Shown in pieces: positions 1-8,722 of a DNA stretch of 64,000 nt. The stretch covers positions 62,001 to 126,000 of the forward strand of contig DATJTX010000024.1 of assembly GCA_035502855.1 (NCBI GenBank), read 5' to 3'. The DNA is from Candidatus Baltobacteraceae bacterium. GTDB lineage: Bacteria; Vulcanimicrobiota; Vulcanimicrobiia; Vulcanimicrobiales; Vulcanimicrobiaceae. Made by a program: the position numbers and the translations under genes. Every line of letters starts with the position of its first letter. Within the stretch, counting starts at the first letter, position 1. The notes beneath the pieces were generated by a model. The model did not search any database and was not told where the DNA came from. It saw only the letters and a program-made list of their open reading frames with translations.

Positions 1-164
1 GCGATGTCGGAAAAGGATGCACCGGGCGGCACGATCACGTCGGTTTTTTCCGTCGGATGCGAACGATCCAGATAGACCAACGCCGACCAGGCGCCCACCG
101 CGCCGAGCCCCAGGATCACGACCAGCGCCACCAGCGCGCCGAGTATCTTCGAACGCTGCGTCAT
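1..164 (-). CDS. mltG: Endolytic murein transglycosylase MltG, N-terminal part
   Basis: The gene runs off the left edge; only the first 54 or so codons are visible. They encode a short cytoplasmic stretch, one transmembrane helix (about residues 8-32) and the start of the periplasmic part with the 'PPGASFSDIA' motif typical of the MltG LysM-like subdomain. MltG cleaves nascent peptidoglycan strands at the membrane. The ATG overlaps the ruvX stop in an ATGA, so the two are translationally coupled; ruvX-mltG is a common bacterial order. Identity rests on this N-terminus and context. Confidence 0.8.
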   Translation of the reverse strand, partial: MTQRSKILGALVALVVILGLGAVGAWSALVYLDRSHPTEKTDVIVPPGASFSDI

Positions 165-568
165 GCGTTCCGGCGGCGCGCAAGAAAGGTCTCGAGGATC
201 AGTGCAGCCGCCATCTTGTCGACGACTTCCTTGCGCCGCTTGCGCGAAACGTCGGCGGCAATGAGCGTCTTGGTCACCTGCGCCGTCGTCATCCGTTCGT
301 CGACACGATGAATCGTTCCGGCGAACACGCGGCGAAGGGCTTCGACGAACGCATCCATTTTTTCCGCTGCGATTCCGCGCTCGCCGGAGAGCGCAACCGG
401 ATCGCCGACAACCAGTTCGCGCACGTCGTACGATTCGACGTACTCCGCGATCTGCGCCAGATCGGCGCGCAGATTGCTGCGTTCGATCGTGCCGAGCGGC
501 AAAGCGAAGCTCTGCGTCGGATCGGCGATCGCGAGACCGATCCGTTTGCTGCCGACGTCGAGTGCCAA
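161..568 (-). CDS. ruvX: Holliday junction resolvase-like protein RuvX (YqgF)
   Basis: The protein is 135 residues, normal for the YqgF/RuvX family of RNase H-fold nucleases that act on rRNA 5' ends or Holliday junctions. It has the N-terminal 'ALDVGSKRIGLAIAD' signature with the first catalytic Asp, a central 'VVGDP' strand and the C-terminal 'DERMTT...K.....VDKMAAALILE' region. I place the start at a TTG six bases after the recO stop, because no ATG or GTG lies between that stop and the conserved motif. It is the fourth gene of a corC-cdd-recO-ruvX-mltG run. Confidence 0.88.
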   Translation of the reverse strand: MALDVGSKRIGLAIADPTQSFALPLGTIERSNLRADLAQIAEYVESYDVRELVVGDPVALSGERGIAAEKMDAFVEALRRVFAGTIHRVDERMTTAQVTKTLIAADVSRKRRKEVVDKMAAALILETFLARRRNA

Positions 569-573
569 GATGC

Positions 574-1326
574 CTATGACGCGGCCTTGGGCTTTCTGCC
601 CAGGTGATGCGTCACGATCTCCGCGATGGCTGCGGCCACGCGCGGGCGTGCATGCACGCTCGCACGCGCCGCGCCGCGCGGTGCGCCGAGGTCGGCGAGA
701 TTGCGAACGTCGACCTCGTCGAGTTCGATCAGATCGCGCCAGGATTCGCGGCACGATGCGCCGATGAGTCCGCCGTTCTGCGGATCGACCCAAACACGCG
801 GGCCATCGAGCGGTTTGCCGCAGCGCACGCACCGCTCGAACGGAGGCTCGATCCCGAGCGAGGAGAGCAGCCGCAGTGAAAAGCGGGGCACGAGCGTGCG
901 CGGCTCCTGGCTGGCGGCGATGGCGCGCAACACCCCGGCGAGCAGTTCGTACACGTCGGGCATCGCGAGCTCGGGTTCACAGAATGCGTCGATCAATTCG
1001 GCCGCCAGTTGCGCGGTCGCAAACCGGTCCGGCTCGACCAGACGCTCCCACGGGGCATGCACGATGTCGGCGCCGACGATGACGTCGAGCGAACGCCCTT
1101 GATGCATCTGTAGATCGCATTCGTTGCCGAACTCGAGCCTGCCGGCGAAATGGCTTTTGGCACGGCGCACGCCTTTCGCCACCGCGTCGAGTTTTCCGCG
1201 GTCGGTGGTATACAGGCGGATGATGCGATCGGCTTCGCCCAGCGGCCTGGCGCGCAGCACGATGCCGCGCGTCTTATACGAACGGGCCGAAGGAATGGGG
1301 AAGCAGCTCCTCGAGCGTGGCGGCAA
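574..1326 (-). CDS. recO: DNA repair protein RecO
   Basis: RecO helps RecR load RecA on SSB-coated single-stranded DNA and anneals strands. The N-terminal OB fold begins with 'YKTRGIVLRARPLGEADRI', followed by the helical domain and a zinc-binding motif starting 'CVRCGKPL' with a further Cys near 'GASCRES'. About 250 residues is the usual family length. The start is uncertain: TTG 1326 lies inside cdd and has no clear Shine-Dalgarno, and homology begins about 16 residues later. An ATT at 1296, ten bases after GAGGAG, is a possible alternative. Confidence 0.88.
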   Translation of the reverse strand: MPPRSRSCFPIPSARSYKTRGIVLRARPLGEADRIIRLYTTDRGKLDAVAKGVRRAKSHFAGRLEFGNECDLQMHQGRSLDVIVGADIVHAPWERLVEPDRFATAQLAAELIDAFCEPELAMPDVYELLAGVLRAIAASQEPRTLVPRFSLRLLSSLGIEPPFERCVRCGKPLDGPRVWVDPQNGGLIGASCRESWRDLIELDEVDVRNLADLGAPRGAARASVHARPRVAAAIAEIVTHHLGRKPKAAS

Positions 1327-1675
1327 CCGGCCCGTCGGGCGCCGTGAAGATCACCGTCATCGCCGGATTGAATTCGGCCAGCACTTGCCGGCATGCGCCG
1401 CAGGGGCTGGTGAGCACACCGTCGGGACCGGCGATTGCGATCGCCGTGAAGTTGCGAAAGCCTGCGGTTACGGCCGATGCCACCGCCGCGCGCTCGGCGC
1501 AGATCGAGAGGCCGTAGCTCGCGTTCTCGACGTTGCACCCCAGGAACACCGCACCGTCACCGGTATCGAGCGCGGCCCCGACCCGAAATTTCGAATACGG
1601 CGCGTAGGCGCGTTCACGCACTTCGCGTGCAGCGGAGAGCAGCGCCTCATATTCACCGAGCAAGATCGTCGACAT
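1274..1675 (-). CDS. cdd: Cytidine deaminase
   Basis: This 133-residue protein fits the homotetrameric zinc cytidine deaminases of pyrimidine salvage (cytidine to uridine). The zinc and catalytic motifs are both present: 'CAERAA' with the proton-shuttling Glu, and 'PCGACRQVL' with two zinc Cys. The 'YAPYSKFRVGAAL' substrate motif is also clear. I chose ATG 1675 over upstream starts because of the GAGGTG ribosome site just before it; this overlaps the corC-like gene by 23 bases. Order corC-cdd-recO resembles the cdd-era-recO neighbourhood of other bacteria, without era. Confidence 0.93.
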   Translation of the reverse strand: MSTILLGEYEALLSAAREVRERAYAPYSKFRVGAALDTGDGAVFLGCNVENASYGLSICAERAAVASAVTAGFRNFTAIAIAGPDGVLTSPCGACRQVLAEFNPAMTVIFTAPDGPVAATLEELLPHSFGPFV

Positions 1676-2969
1676 GCACCTCTTCCCCACCGGGGACCAC
1701 GCCATTGGGACTGGTGAAGATGCGCACCGAGAGAATCCGCCGGCCGCGCGTGCGCTCGACCTTCAAACGCGTGCGCGCGTCGGCCTCGATCTCCTCTCCC
1801 TCGCGCGGGAGACGGCCGAAGAGCCCGACGATGTAGCCGCCGATCGTTTCGAAATCCTCGGTCGGCAGATGAGTGCCGAGCTTTTCGTTTACGTCTTCGA
1901 TATTCGTGCCCGCCTCCACCACCGCTTCCGCGTCCGAGACTAGGTGGATCGGTTCTTGTTCGTCGATGTCATGCTCGTCGCGGATCTCACCGACGATCTC
2001 TTCGAGCAGATCCTCCATCGTCACCAGTCCCGCCGTTCCGCCGTATTCGTCGACCACGATCGACATCGAAAACTTGTCGCGCTGCATCTCGCGCAGGAGT
2101 TCGGCGATCTTCTTGGTTTCCGGAACATGCGAAACCGGACGCATCAACGAACGCAGGCTCACCTGCGAGAGCGCGCCGTTGGCGAGCGCGATCAAAAGCT
2201 CGCGATCGTGCACGACGCCGACGATGTCGTCTTTGGATTCTTGGTAGACGGGTAACTTCGAATACCCCTCGGCGATCACGAGGTCGAGCGCGCGGCGCGG
2301 CGAGTCGTCGATCGAAACGGCGACGATTTCCGGACGCGGCGTCATCACCTCACGGACGATCGTATCGCCGAATTCGATGACCGAGTGGATCATCTCGCGC
2401 TCTTCTTCTTCGATGACGCGCTGCTCGGCGCCCACGTTGACGACCGCGCGAATGTCTTCTTCGGTAATGTAGATCTGATGCGTCACGCGCACGCCGAAGA
2501 TCCGCAGGATCACGTTTGCGACGAAGATGAAGGCGTTGCTGATCGGCCCGAGCACGGTCGCGACCACCCGCATCACCCGCCCGAGCTGCAGCAGCCAGCG
2601 GTCGCTGTTGCCGGCGGCCAGCGTCTTCGGAATGATCTCACCGAAGAGCAGCAGCACGACCGCCATCACGACCGTCGACCAGATCGCGGCTTGCGCCAGA
2701 CCCATGTCGATCGCAATCGTGGTCGCGAGCGAGTCGGCGGCGAGCAGCGCGATCGTATTGCCGATCAGGATCGAGGTAAGGACCTGACTCTTGTCGTCGA
2801 CGAGCTTGACCAGGCTCGCGGCCCCGCGCAGATGGCGTTCTTCGAGCGCCCGCGCACGAACCCGCGAAACCGCCACCAGGGCCGTTTCGGAAGCCGAAAA
2901 GAAGGCCGAGCAGAGCACCAAGACGATCAGGGCCGTGATTTCGAGCCCGCTCGGATGGACCGGCGTCAC
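1653..2969 (-). CDS. HlyC/CorC (CNNM-type) family membrane protein
   Basis: A 438-residue protein with the standard architecture of CorC/CNNM-like proteins: an N-terminal DUF21 membrane domain with about four helices (residues 10-160, including 'FFSASETALVAVSR'), a pair of CBS domains (about 210-330) and a C-terminal CorC_HlyC transporter-associated domain (about 345-425). Members are linked to Mg2+/Co2+ efflux; the substrate here is not provable. GTG start. It is the first gene of the operon that continues through cdd, recO, ruvX and mltG and has its own promoter about 45 bases upstream. Confidence 0.9.
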   Translation of the reverse strand: MTPVHPSGLEITALIVLVLCSAFFSASETALVAVSRVRARALEERHLRGAASLVKLVDDKSQVLTSILIGNTIALLAADSLATTIAIDMGLAQAAIWSTVVMAVVLLLFGEIIPKTLAAGNSDRWLLQLGRVMRVVATVLGPISNAFIFVANVILRIFGVRVTHQIYITEEDIRAVVNVGAEQRVIEEEEREMIHSVIEFGDTIVREVMTPRPEIVAVSIDDSPRRALDLVIAEGYSKLPVYQESKDDIVGVVHDRELLIALANGALSQVSLRSLMRPVSHVPETKKIAELLREMQRDKFSMSIVVDEYGGTAGLVTMEDLLEEIVGEIRDEHDIDEQEPIHLVSDAEAVVEAGTNIEDVNEKLGTHLPTEDFETIGGYIVGLFGRLPREGEEIEADARTRLKVERTRGRRILSVRIFTSPNGVVPGGEEVHVDDLAR

Positions 2970-3010
2970 CGCAGACTACTTCGGTCGGGGTCGCTATTCA
3001 AAACGGCGCC

Positions 3011-3019
3011 ATTATAACA
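3011..3019 (-). promoter_or_regulatory. Extended -10 promoter for the corC-cdd-recO operon
   Basis: Reading on the minus strand, TGTTATAAT is a perfect extended -10 (TGn followed by the consensus TATAAT at 3016-3011). No convincing -35 hexamer lies 17 bases upstream, which is normal for extended -10 promoters. It sits 42 bases before the corC-like GTG and just downstream of the dgkA terminator, so it should start the corC-to-mltG transcript. Confidence 0.75.
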
Positions 3020-3061
3020 CATCGGTTTTTTACCGCTGCGCGGTACCGCCCATCCTGGGCT

Positions 3062-3092
3062 AAAAACCTTTGCACCACCTTCCAGGTGGTGC
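3062..3092 (-). terminator. Intrinsic terminator after dgkA-PAP2 gene
   Basis: On the minus strand a perfect 9-base stem (GCACCACCT / AGGTGGTGC, 3092-3072) with a three-base loop is followed by AAAGGTTTTT. It starts 12 bases after the stop of the dgkA-PAP2 gene. The U-tract is interrupted, so efficiency is uncertain, but position and stem are convincing. Confidence 0.75.
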
Positions 3093-3104
3093 ATCGGGTA
3101 CCCG

Positions 3105-3809
3105 TTATATCGCAAGGTGGGACCTCGCAAGCAGGTAGATCGCTAAGGCGACCACGATCCCCAGGACCGACCCGGCCGCCACTTCGGCGGTGGTATGGAT
3201 CTTCGCCTCGACCCGGCTCTGGGCCACCAGGAAGGCCACGAAATAGGCGAGGAGCCCCGCCAGCGGCCGCTGGTAGAGGAACGCCAGCAGGGTTGCCGCC
3301 GCAAAGGCCAGCGCCGCATGGCCCGAGATCGCTCCACCTTGCAAGGCGGAGCCGCGCCCGACCCAGGCCTTGGCGAAGATCGTAACGATCGCCACCGCCG
3401 CGAGCACGACGAAGGCGATGTTGCTGGGCACGTTCGCGACCGCCTCGTAGACGCGCTGGCCGCCGTTGATCAAGCCCTGATAGAACACCAGGTAGCCGAC
3501 GATGAGCGCCGCGATCGAGGCGATGAGGACGGCCCCGGCCGCGGCGTCCTTCGCCGTTTTGGCGAGGGGATGGTGGGTAACGGTGAGCAAGTCGACGATC
3601 GCCTCGACCGCCGTGTTCACCAGCTCGAGCGCGAGCACGACCGCGATGATGATCACCAGGTCGATCACGTAATCGCGCCCGATCCGCAAGATCATCGCCG
3701 CCAAAAGTACCAAGAGGGCGATGATCAGGTGGGCGCGCATGTTCGGCTGCGTCCGGGCGGCATACATGATGCCGGCAAACGCGTGGTTGAACGAACGCCA
3801 AAACCGCAC
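3105..3809 (-). CDS. dgkA: Undecaprenol/diacylglycerol kinase fused to PAP2-type phosphatase domain
   Basis: The 234-residue protein has two membrane domains. Residues 1-115 are a DgkA-type lipid kinase with the signature 'LELVNTAVEAIVDL' (62-74) and 'KTAKDAAAGAV' (84-94). Residues 120-230 resemble a PAP2 phosphatase: 'SGHAALAF' (162-169) and 'SRVEAKIHTTAE' (198-209) match motifs 2 and 3, while motif 1 ('KAWVGRG', 147) is weak and the usual final Asp is Glu209. Both activities would produce undecaprenyl phosphate, the carrier for peptidoglycan and glycans. GTG start. It follows ybeY directly, as single-domain dgkA often does. Confidence 0.88.
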   Translation of the reverse strand: MRFWRSFNHAFAGIMYAARTQPNMRAHLIIALLVLLAAMILRIGRDYVIDLVIIIAVVLALELVNTAVEAIVDLLTVTHHPLAKTAKDAAAGAVLIASIAALIVGYLVFYQGLINGGQRVYEAVANVPSNIAFVVLAAVAIVTIFAKAWVGRGSALQGGAISGHAALAFAAATLLAFLYQRPLAGLLAYFVAFLVAQSRVEAKIHTTAEVAAGSVLGIVVALAIYLLARSHLAI

Positions 3810-3812
3810 GGG

Positions 3813-4286
3813 CTAGGTCTCGTCGAAGGGCCACGGCATGCCGATCGCCGCAGCCAGGCGGCGTTCCTCGGCTTCCATCGCCGCGCGTTCTTCCGTCTGC
3901 ATGTGATCGTGACCGAGGACATGCAGCAATCCATGGATCATCAGCCGTTCGATCTCGCGTTCGAGCGGCGCACCGTAATCGGCGGCTTGCCGTCGCGCCG
4001 TATCGATACTGATCACGATGTCGCCCAGCAAATGCTCGGGTTGCGGGGATGCCGCGGGCTTGGGACGGCCTTCGCGCGGATCGTGAAGCGGGAACGAAAG
4101 AACGTCGGTCGCCTTGTCTTTGCCGAGGTGCTCCTTGTTGAGCTGGGCGATGCGCTCGTCGTCGACGAGCGTGAGCGAGATCGCCGAATCGTTTTCATCG
4201 ACGCTCGCCAGCAATTTGCGCATCGCGGCCTTGAGCGCGCGCGCGTTTACCCCGCTGGCGCGCACCTCGTTTCGAAAATAAATCAA
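3813..4286 (-). CDS. ybeY: Endoribonuclease YbeY (16S rRNA maturation)
   Basis: YbeY is a zinc metalloendoribonuclease needed for 16S rRNA 3' end maturation and ribosome quality control. The zinc motif 'HGLLHVLGHDH' occupies residues 118-128, giving the three metal His (118, 122, 128). The 'KATDVLSFPL' region is also conserved. The length, 157 residues, is normal. The start is a TTG that overlaps the phoH stop in TTGA, so translation is probably coupled to phoH, its near-universal neighbour. Confidence 0.95.
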   Translation of the reverse strand: MIYFRNEVRASGVNARALKAAMRKLLASVDENDSAISLTLVDDERIAQLNKEHLGKDKATDVLSFPLHDPREGRPKPAASPQPEHLLGDIVISIDTARRQAADYGAPLEREIERLMIHGLLHVLGHDHMQTEERAAMEAEERRLAAAIGMPWPFDET

Positions 4287-5230
4287 GGTTGATCCGCGTA
4301 GGCGCGGATGATCTTGGACACGAGCGGATGGCGGACGACGTCGGTTTCGTTCAATTCGATTACGCCGACCTCCGCAAGGTCGCCGAGACGACGCGCCGCG
4401 TCGCGCAAGCCGCTGCGCTGGCCCGCAGGCAGATCGATCTGCGTCACGTCGCCGTTGATCACCATCTTCGACCCGGCGCCCAAGCGCGTGAGAAACATCT
4501 TGAGCTGCGCCGCGGTTGCGTTTTGGGCCTCGTCGAGGATCACGAAGGCATCGTTCAACGTGCGGCCGCGCATGTAGGCGAGCGGCGCGACTTCGATCGT
4601 CCCGCGCTCGAGGTACTTCGCCACCAATGCGAGATCGAGCAGGTCTTCGAGCGAATCGTAGAGCGGACGCAGATACGGATCGACTTTCTCGCGCAAGTCG
4701 CCCGGCAGGAATCCCAACTTCTCGCCGGCTTCGACCGCCGGACGCGAGAGAATCACGCGCGAGATCTCGCGGTTTTTGAGCGCGCGTACCGCCATCACGA
4801 CGGCAAGGAACGTTTTTCCGGTACCGGCGGGACCGATGCCGATCGTGAGCGGATTGTTCTCGATCGATTGCACGAACGCGCGTTGCCCAGCCGTCTTCGG
4901 ACGGACCTCTTTTCCGCGCGCGCTGCGGATCAGCGTGGGCGGAATCGCCCGCCCGTTGCTGCCCTCGCCCGCATCGGCGATCGCGAGCGCCACGTCATCC
5001 GGCGTGATTTGCGCGCCCTCGAGTGCCGCGTCCAGCATGCGCCGCACCGCCTGCTCGGCACGCTCGACGTTGGCGGAGGTCCCGGCGAGAAACAGGCGGT
5101 CGCCGTCGGCGCGAACGCTCACCCGTAACCGCTCTTCGAGTGCGGAGAGATTTTGATCGAGTTGTCCGAAAAGGCGGACGCGATCTTCGAGATCGCTTAG
5201 ATCGACGGTTCGCTGTGACGTGGACTCCAG
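4283..5230 (-). CDS. phoH: PhoH family ATPase (YbeZ type)
   Basis: This is the PhoH/YbeZ P-loop ATPase that partners YbeY. The Walker A 'GPAGTGKT' and the DEAQN Walker B-like motif ('VILDEAQNATAAQL') are present. Family-like N-terminal sequence ('VRLFGQLDQNLSALEE') continues in frame upstream of the GTG at 5122, so I place the start at CTG 5230: AGGAG lies eight bases upstream and no ATG, GTG or TTG is available there. That gives 315 residues, a normal length, instead of 279. If CTG is not used, GTG 5122 is the fallback. It overlaps the Pro-rich gene by 34 bases. Confidence 0.9.
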   Translation of the reverse strand: MESTSQRTVDLSDLEDRVRLFGQLDQNLSALEERLRVSVRADGDRLFLAGTSANVERAEQAVRRMLDAALEGAQITPDDVALAIADAGEGSNGRAIPPTLIRSARGKEVRPKTAGQRAFVQSIENNPLTIGIGPAGTGKTFLAVVMAVRALKNREISRVILSRPAVEAGEKLGFLPGDLREKVDPYLRPLYDSLEDLLDLALVAKYLERGTIEVAPLAYMRGRTLNDAFVILDEAQNATAAQLKMFLTRLGAGSKMVINGDVTQIDLPAGQRSGLRDAARRLGDLAEVGVIELNETDVVRHPLVSKIIRAYADQP

Positions 5231-5634
5231 ATCGATTGCTCCTGAAACGCTTTTGGTGAGCCGAGAACTTCTGCGGCGACGATCGCCCGCACGAGCGTCG
5301 CGCTTCCTCCGAACATACCACGGATCGGCGAGGTTCCAATCCGCGGCGGAACGTGAAGCGGCGGCTCCGATGGGGATGGCGGCGCGTCGACCGGCGGCAT
5401 CTCAAATGGCTGCGCCGGTATGACCATCCGGGCCGGCGGCGGCGTTGCCGGGCGCGGCGGGGGTGCCGGGCGCGGCGGGGGTGCCGGACGAGGCGCCGGC
5501 GGACGCGAGGACGGCGCCGCCGTCTGCGGTTGCGGTGCGGCGCGCCCGCGCGCGCCCCGCACGTTCTTACGAATGCTCGAGATCACCCCGATCAATACGA
5601 TGGCGATCCAGATGAGCGCGCCGATGCCGTGCAC
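5197..5634 (-). CDS. Membrane-anchored proline-rich protein of unknown function
   Basis: A 145-residue protein that I do not recognise as a named family. It starts with one transmembrane helix (about residues 4-20), then a basic stretch and a Pro/Ala/Arg linker (about 35-70) built of 'RPAPP' type repeats. It ends in a short conserved-looking segment around 'TLVRAIVAAEVLGSPKA'. Such a 'membrane anchor, Pro linker, AEVLG(P)P tail' layout occurs in small Firmicutes-type proteins of unknown role. GTG start with AGGGA upstream. It lies between floA and phoH in the same direction. Confidence 0.7.
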   Translation of the reverse strand: MHGIGALIWIAIVLIGVISSIRKNVRGARGRAAPQPQTAAPSSRPPAPRPAPPPRPAPPPRPATPPPARMVIPAQPFEMPPVDAPPSPSEPPLHVPPRIGTSPIRGMFGGSATLVRAIVAAEVLGSPKAFQEQSIWSPRHSEPSI

Positions 5635-5643
5635 GATCCGTCC

Positions 5644-6654
5644 CTATCTGGGCGGCTGCGTCTGGCCGGCATCCGGCGGCGGACCGCCTTCGACGCTGCC
5701 GCCGATCGCGTCGCGCATGCCGGTATCCGCCTGCAGATTCTTCAGGCGGTAATAATCCATCACGCCGAGGTTGCCGCTCTTGAACGCGTCTGCGATCGCG
5801 AGCGGAATCGCGGCTTCGGCGGCGACGACTTTGACCCGCATCGCCTGCGTTTCGGCCTTCTGCTCTTGCTCCGCAGCCTGCGCCGCATACTGCCGCTCGG
5901 AGGCCTTCGCCTGGGCGATCTTACGATCGGCGTCGGCTTGCGAGGTCTGCAGTTCGGCGCCGATGTTCTTACCCACGTCGACGTCGGCGATGTCGATCGA
6001 AACGATCTCGAACGCCGTTCCGGCGTCGAGCCCTTTGGCGAGCACCGTCTTCGAAATGCGGTCCGGATATTCGAGCACTTCCTTATGATCGATCGCCGCG
6101 CCGACCGCGGCGACGACGCCTTCGCCGACACGCGCGATCACCGTTTGCTCGCCGGCGCCGCCGACGTAGCGGTCGAGATTGCTGCGCACGGTCACGCGCG
6201 CTTTGACGTTGAGTTGAATGCCGTTCTGCGCTACGCCCTGGAACGTCGGCGTTTCGATGACCTTGGGGGTGACCGAAGTCTGCAGCGCTTCGACGACGTT
6301 ACGACCGGCCAAATCGATCGCTGCGGCGCGCTGCCAATCCAGCGGAATCTGCGCGCGCTGTGCGGCGATCATCGCCAGCGTGACGTTCTCGACGTTGCCG
6401 CCGGCCAGAAAGTGCGACTGCATCTGATCGACCGTGAGGTTGAGGCCGGCCTTGCGTGCACGCACGTAGTTCGCGACGATGACGCTGGGCGGAATGCCGA
6501 TCAGGCGCATCCGCACCAAGGTGATGATGCCCAGCGGCACGCCGGCCGCGATCGTGCGGATCCATGTTCCAATCGGAAAGTAATACAGGAAGACGAAGAA
6601 CAGGATGATCGCGACGAAAAAAACGATCACCACACCGGCGGTTGCGAGCCCCAC
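5644..6654 (-). CDS. floA: Flotillin-like protein FloA
   Basis: FloA (YqfA) is a membrane-raft scaffold with an SPFH-like core. The 336-residue product has an N-terminal hydrophobic hairpin (about residues 5-30 and 36-55), the family block '[18 protein letters not shown]', a central SPFH region and a long Ala/Glu/Gln-rich coiled coil (about 240-300). GTG 6654 is preferred over TTG 6663 because GAGAGG lies ten bases before the GTG and only one or two before the TTG. The nfeD-family gene immediately upstream is the standard partner (yqeZ-yqfA order). Confidence 0.92.
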   Translation of the reverse strand: MGLATAGVVIVFFVAIILFFVFLYYFPIGTWIRTIAAGVPLGIITLVRMRLIGIPPSVIVANYVRARKAGLNLTVDQMQSHFLAGGNVENVTLAMIAAQRAQIPLDWQRAAAIDLAGRNVVEALQTSVTPKVIETPTFQGVAQNGIQLNVKARVTVRSNLDRYVGGAGEQTVIARVGEGVVAAVGAAIDHKEVLEYPDRISKTVLAKGLDAGTAFEIVSIDIADVDVGKNIGAELQTSQADADRKIAQAKASERQYAAQAAEQEQKAETQAMRVKVVAAEAAIPLAIADAFKSGNLGVMDYYRLKNLQADTGMRDAIGGSVEGGPPPDAGQTQPPR

Positions 6655-6670
6655 GCTATTCAAACCTCTC

Positions 6671-7984
6671 TCATCGGTAGTCGGGTAGTGTTACCGGCTC
6701 TACGAATACTCGCGCGCCTTCGACGCGCGTTACGCGGATGGGCGTTCCCGCCGCAATGAATTCTCCCTCGGTCAGTACGTCGACGCGTTTGCCGTCGATC
6801 TGCGCAACACCCGCGGGGCGCAGATAGGAAGCGGCAACACCCGTTTTGCCGAGCAGCGACTTGAAATCGCTGCTCGTCACATAGTCTGCGCCTTGCGCGT
6901 CCACCAACGCCAAACGGCGCATCCACGCGTTCTCGGGAAAGACCCGCGTCAGCAGCGCAAAGCAGATCGCGGTCATGATTATCGCCGTCGAGAACGTCTC
7001 GACCGCGATGAAAAAGAACGGAATTCCAAAGGCGAGCAAGACGGCGGCGAGCAAGGCGAGGCCGCCCAATATGCCCGGAACGCCGTGACCGGGGACGACG
7101 TGCAGTTCCCACAAGATGCCGATCAGCCCGGCGATCGCGAGCGCGATCACGAGGCCGTTCGAGAACCCGGCCTCCACGTGCGTTCCGAAGAAGAGCGCGA
7201 GCGCGCCGACGCCGATCGTACCGGCGATGCCGTGCATCGTCTGCATCTCGAGAATCAGACCCAACATGCCGATGGTCAGCAACAGGCCGCTTATTTCGGG
7301 CGTGTTGGCAAAGCGCGCCAACTCTTCGCCCCAGGTATAGGCGGTCGTTTGCCGCGGATCGCCGGCGAGACGCTCCGAGGCGAGCGCCGCGTCGAGCGAG
7401 GGTTCGATGGCGTCGGCCATGCCCGTCTTCACCGCGTCCTGGGCCGAGAGCGTCAGGATCGTTCCCGGCGTCTTATAATCGGGCACGTCGATGTTCTTAT
7501 CGACGAACGCCGCGGCGAGTTTGGCGGGACGATGGTTGCGCTGCGCGGTCGAGACGAAGAGCGACTTGAGCGCCGAGATGGTTTCGGGGTCGGTGGGATG
7601 CGGTTCGGCCGACCCGATGACGGAACCCGGCGCCATCATGATATGCGAGGTCGAAAGCGTGATCAGCGACGCGGCCGAAAACGCGCGATGCTCGACGTAG
7701 GCGATGACGGGTTCGTGCGCGGCGAAGATCGCGGCGCGGATATCCTCGGCCGCTTCGACCAGCCCGCCGTTGCTGTTGACGTCGAGCACGACCGCCGCGG
7801 CATGTTCGCTATCGGCCTGCGCGATCGATCGCTGCACCAAATGCGCCATCCCGTCGTCGACCATGCCGGTGATCGGTACGATCACCACCGGACTGGTGGG
7901 GGACGCCGCCCGCGCGAGCCCGGCAAGGCCGACCGTCGCGAACGCCAGAGCGAACGTGACCCGTAACAAGCGCATACCAACCAT
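6671..7984 (-). CDS. NfeD family membrane-bound ClpP-like serine protease
   Basis: The 437-residue protein begins with a signal peptide (about 1-26), followed by a ClpP/crotonase-fold domain (about 30-225) with the substrate-facing '[12 protein letters not shown]' and the nucleophile region '[10 protein letters not shown]'. Four or five transmembrane helices follow (about 230-350) and a C-terminal OB-fold NfeD domain ends the protein. This is the YqeZ/NfeD1b arrangement. Such proteins cleave stomatin or flotillin partners and support raft assembly, in keeping with floA seven bases downstream. ATG 7984 or the ATG at 7975 could start it. Confidence 0.92.
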   Translation of the reverse strand: MVGMRLLRVTFALAFATVGLAGLARAASPTSPVVIVPITGMVDDGMAHLVQRSIAQADSEHAAAVVLDVNSNGGLVEAAEDIRAAIFAAHEPVIAYVEHRAFSAASLITLSTSHIMMAPGSVIGSAEPHPTDPETISALKSLFVSTAQRNHRPAKLAAAFVDKNIDVPDYKTPGTILTLSAQDAVKTGMADAIEPSLDAALASERLAGDPRQTTAYTWGEELARFANTPEISGLLLTIGMLGLILEMQTMHGIAGTIGVGALALFFGTHVEAGFSNGLVIALAIAGLIGILWELHVVPGHGVPGILGGLALLAAVLLAFGIPFFFIAVETFSTAIIMTAICFALLTRVFPENAWMRRLALVDAQGADYVTSSDFKSLLGKTGVAASYLRPAGVAQIDGKRVDVLTEGEFIAAGTPIRVTRVEGARVFVEPVTLPDYR

Positions 7985-8021
7985 GCCGGATGCTACCTTC
8001 GCGGCAGGGCAAGGTTTCTTT

Positions 8022-8468
8022 CTAGCCGCCGAGTTCCTCGGTGACGATCTCGCGGATCAGGTTGCCGTCGGCCTGCCCTTTGAGCTGAGGCATCACCGCC
8101 TTCATCGCAGCGCCCTGGTTGCGCGCGCCTTCGGGCAGCGCAGCCAGCGCCGCTTTGACGATTGCCCGGATCTCCTCGGCGGATTTCTGCGCCGGGAGAT
8201 AGGCGCTCAAGATCTCGCGCTCGGCGCGTTCCTTGTCGGCCAAGTCGGCACGGCCCGCTTTCTCGAACTCGGCAAGCGAGTCGCTGCGCTGCTTGACCAG
8301 CTTCTGGACGACCGCCAGTTCGTCGGCGTCGGAAAGCTCGGTGCCGGCTTCACTCCGTTTGTAGGTAAAACCGGAGAGGGCCGAGCGCAGCGTATCGAGC
8401 CGCAATTGGTCGCGCGCCTTCATCGCCTCCTTGAGATCGGAGGCGATGCGGTCTTTCAAACGTCCCAT
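8022..8468 (-). CDS. GatB/YqeY domain-containing protein
   Basis: A 148-residue helical protein of the YqeY family, which resembles the C-terminal tRNA-binding domain of GatB. The N-terminal 'LKDRIASDLKEAMKARD' and the C-terminal 'GADGNLIREIV' equivalent ('GQADGNLIREIVTEEL') are characteristic. The role is not firmly established; a tRNA-related function is inferred from the fold. It lies nine bases after rpsU, the usual order in many bacteria, and probably shares the rpsU promoter. Confidence 0.93.
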   Translation of the reverse strand: MGRLKDRIASDLKEAMKARDQLRLDTLRSALSGFTYKRSEAGTELSDADELAVVQKLVKQRSDSLAEFEKAGRADLADKERAEREILSAYLPAQKSAEEIRAIVKAALAALPEGARNQGAAMKAVMPQLKGQADGNLIREIVTEELGG

Positions 8469-8477
8469 CTCGAAGGG

Positions 8478-8648
8478 TTACGCGCGGCGCTTACGAGCGG
8501 CCGCGGACTTCTTCTTGCGGCGAACGCTCGGTTTTTCGTAGTGCTCGTGCTTGCGCGCTTCGGCGAGAATACCCGCCTTCTGGGTGGCCTTCTTGAAACG
8601 GCGCAGCGCGCTCTCTATCGACTCACCTGGAGCTACGCGGACTTCCAT
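8478..8648 (-). CDS. rpsU: 30S ribosomal protein S21
   Basis: A 56-residue, very basic protein with the S21 core '[17 protein letters not shown]' and '[14 protein letters not shown]', ending in an Arg/Lys/Ala tail. S21 assists base pairing between mRNA and 16S rRNA during initiation. ATG 8648 was chosen because it gives the standard S21 N-terminus ('[17 protein letters not shown]') and has a strong AGGGGGG ribosome site upstream; a longer reading frame to 8732 is not supported. The gene has its own -35/-10 promoter and precedes yqeY. Confidence 0.96.
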   Translation of the reverse strand: MEVRVAPGESIESALRRFKKATQKAGILAEARKHEHYEKPSVRRKKKSAAARKRRA

Positions 8649-8722
8649 TGTTGATTGACCCCCCTTTCGGCACGCGCGGAGCGCGGCAAAATCTCGGCCT
8701 CGAACACGGGGCCGGCTGGGGT

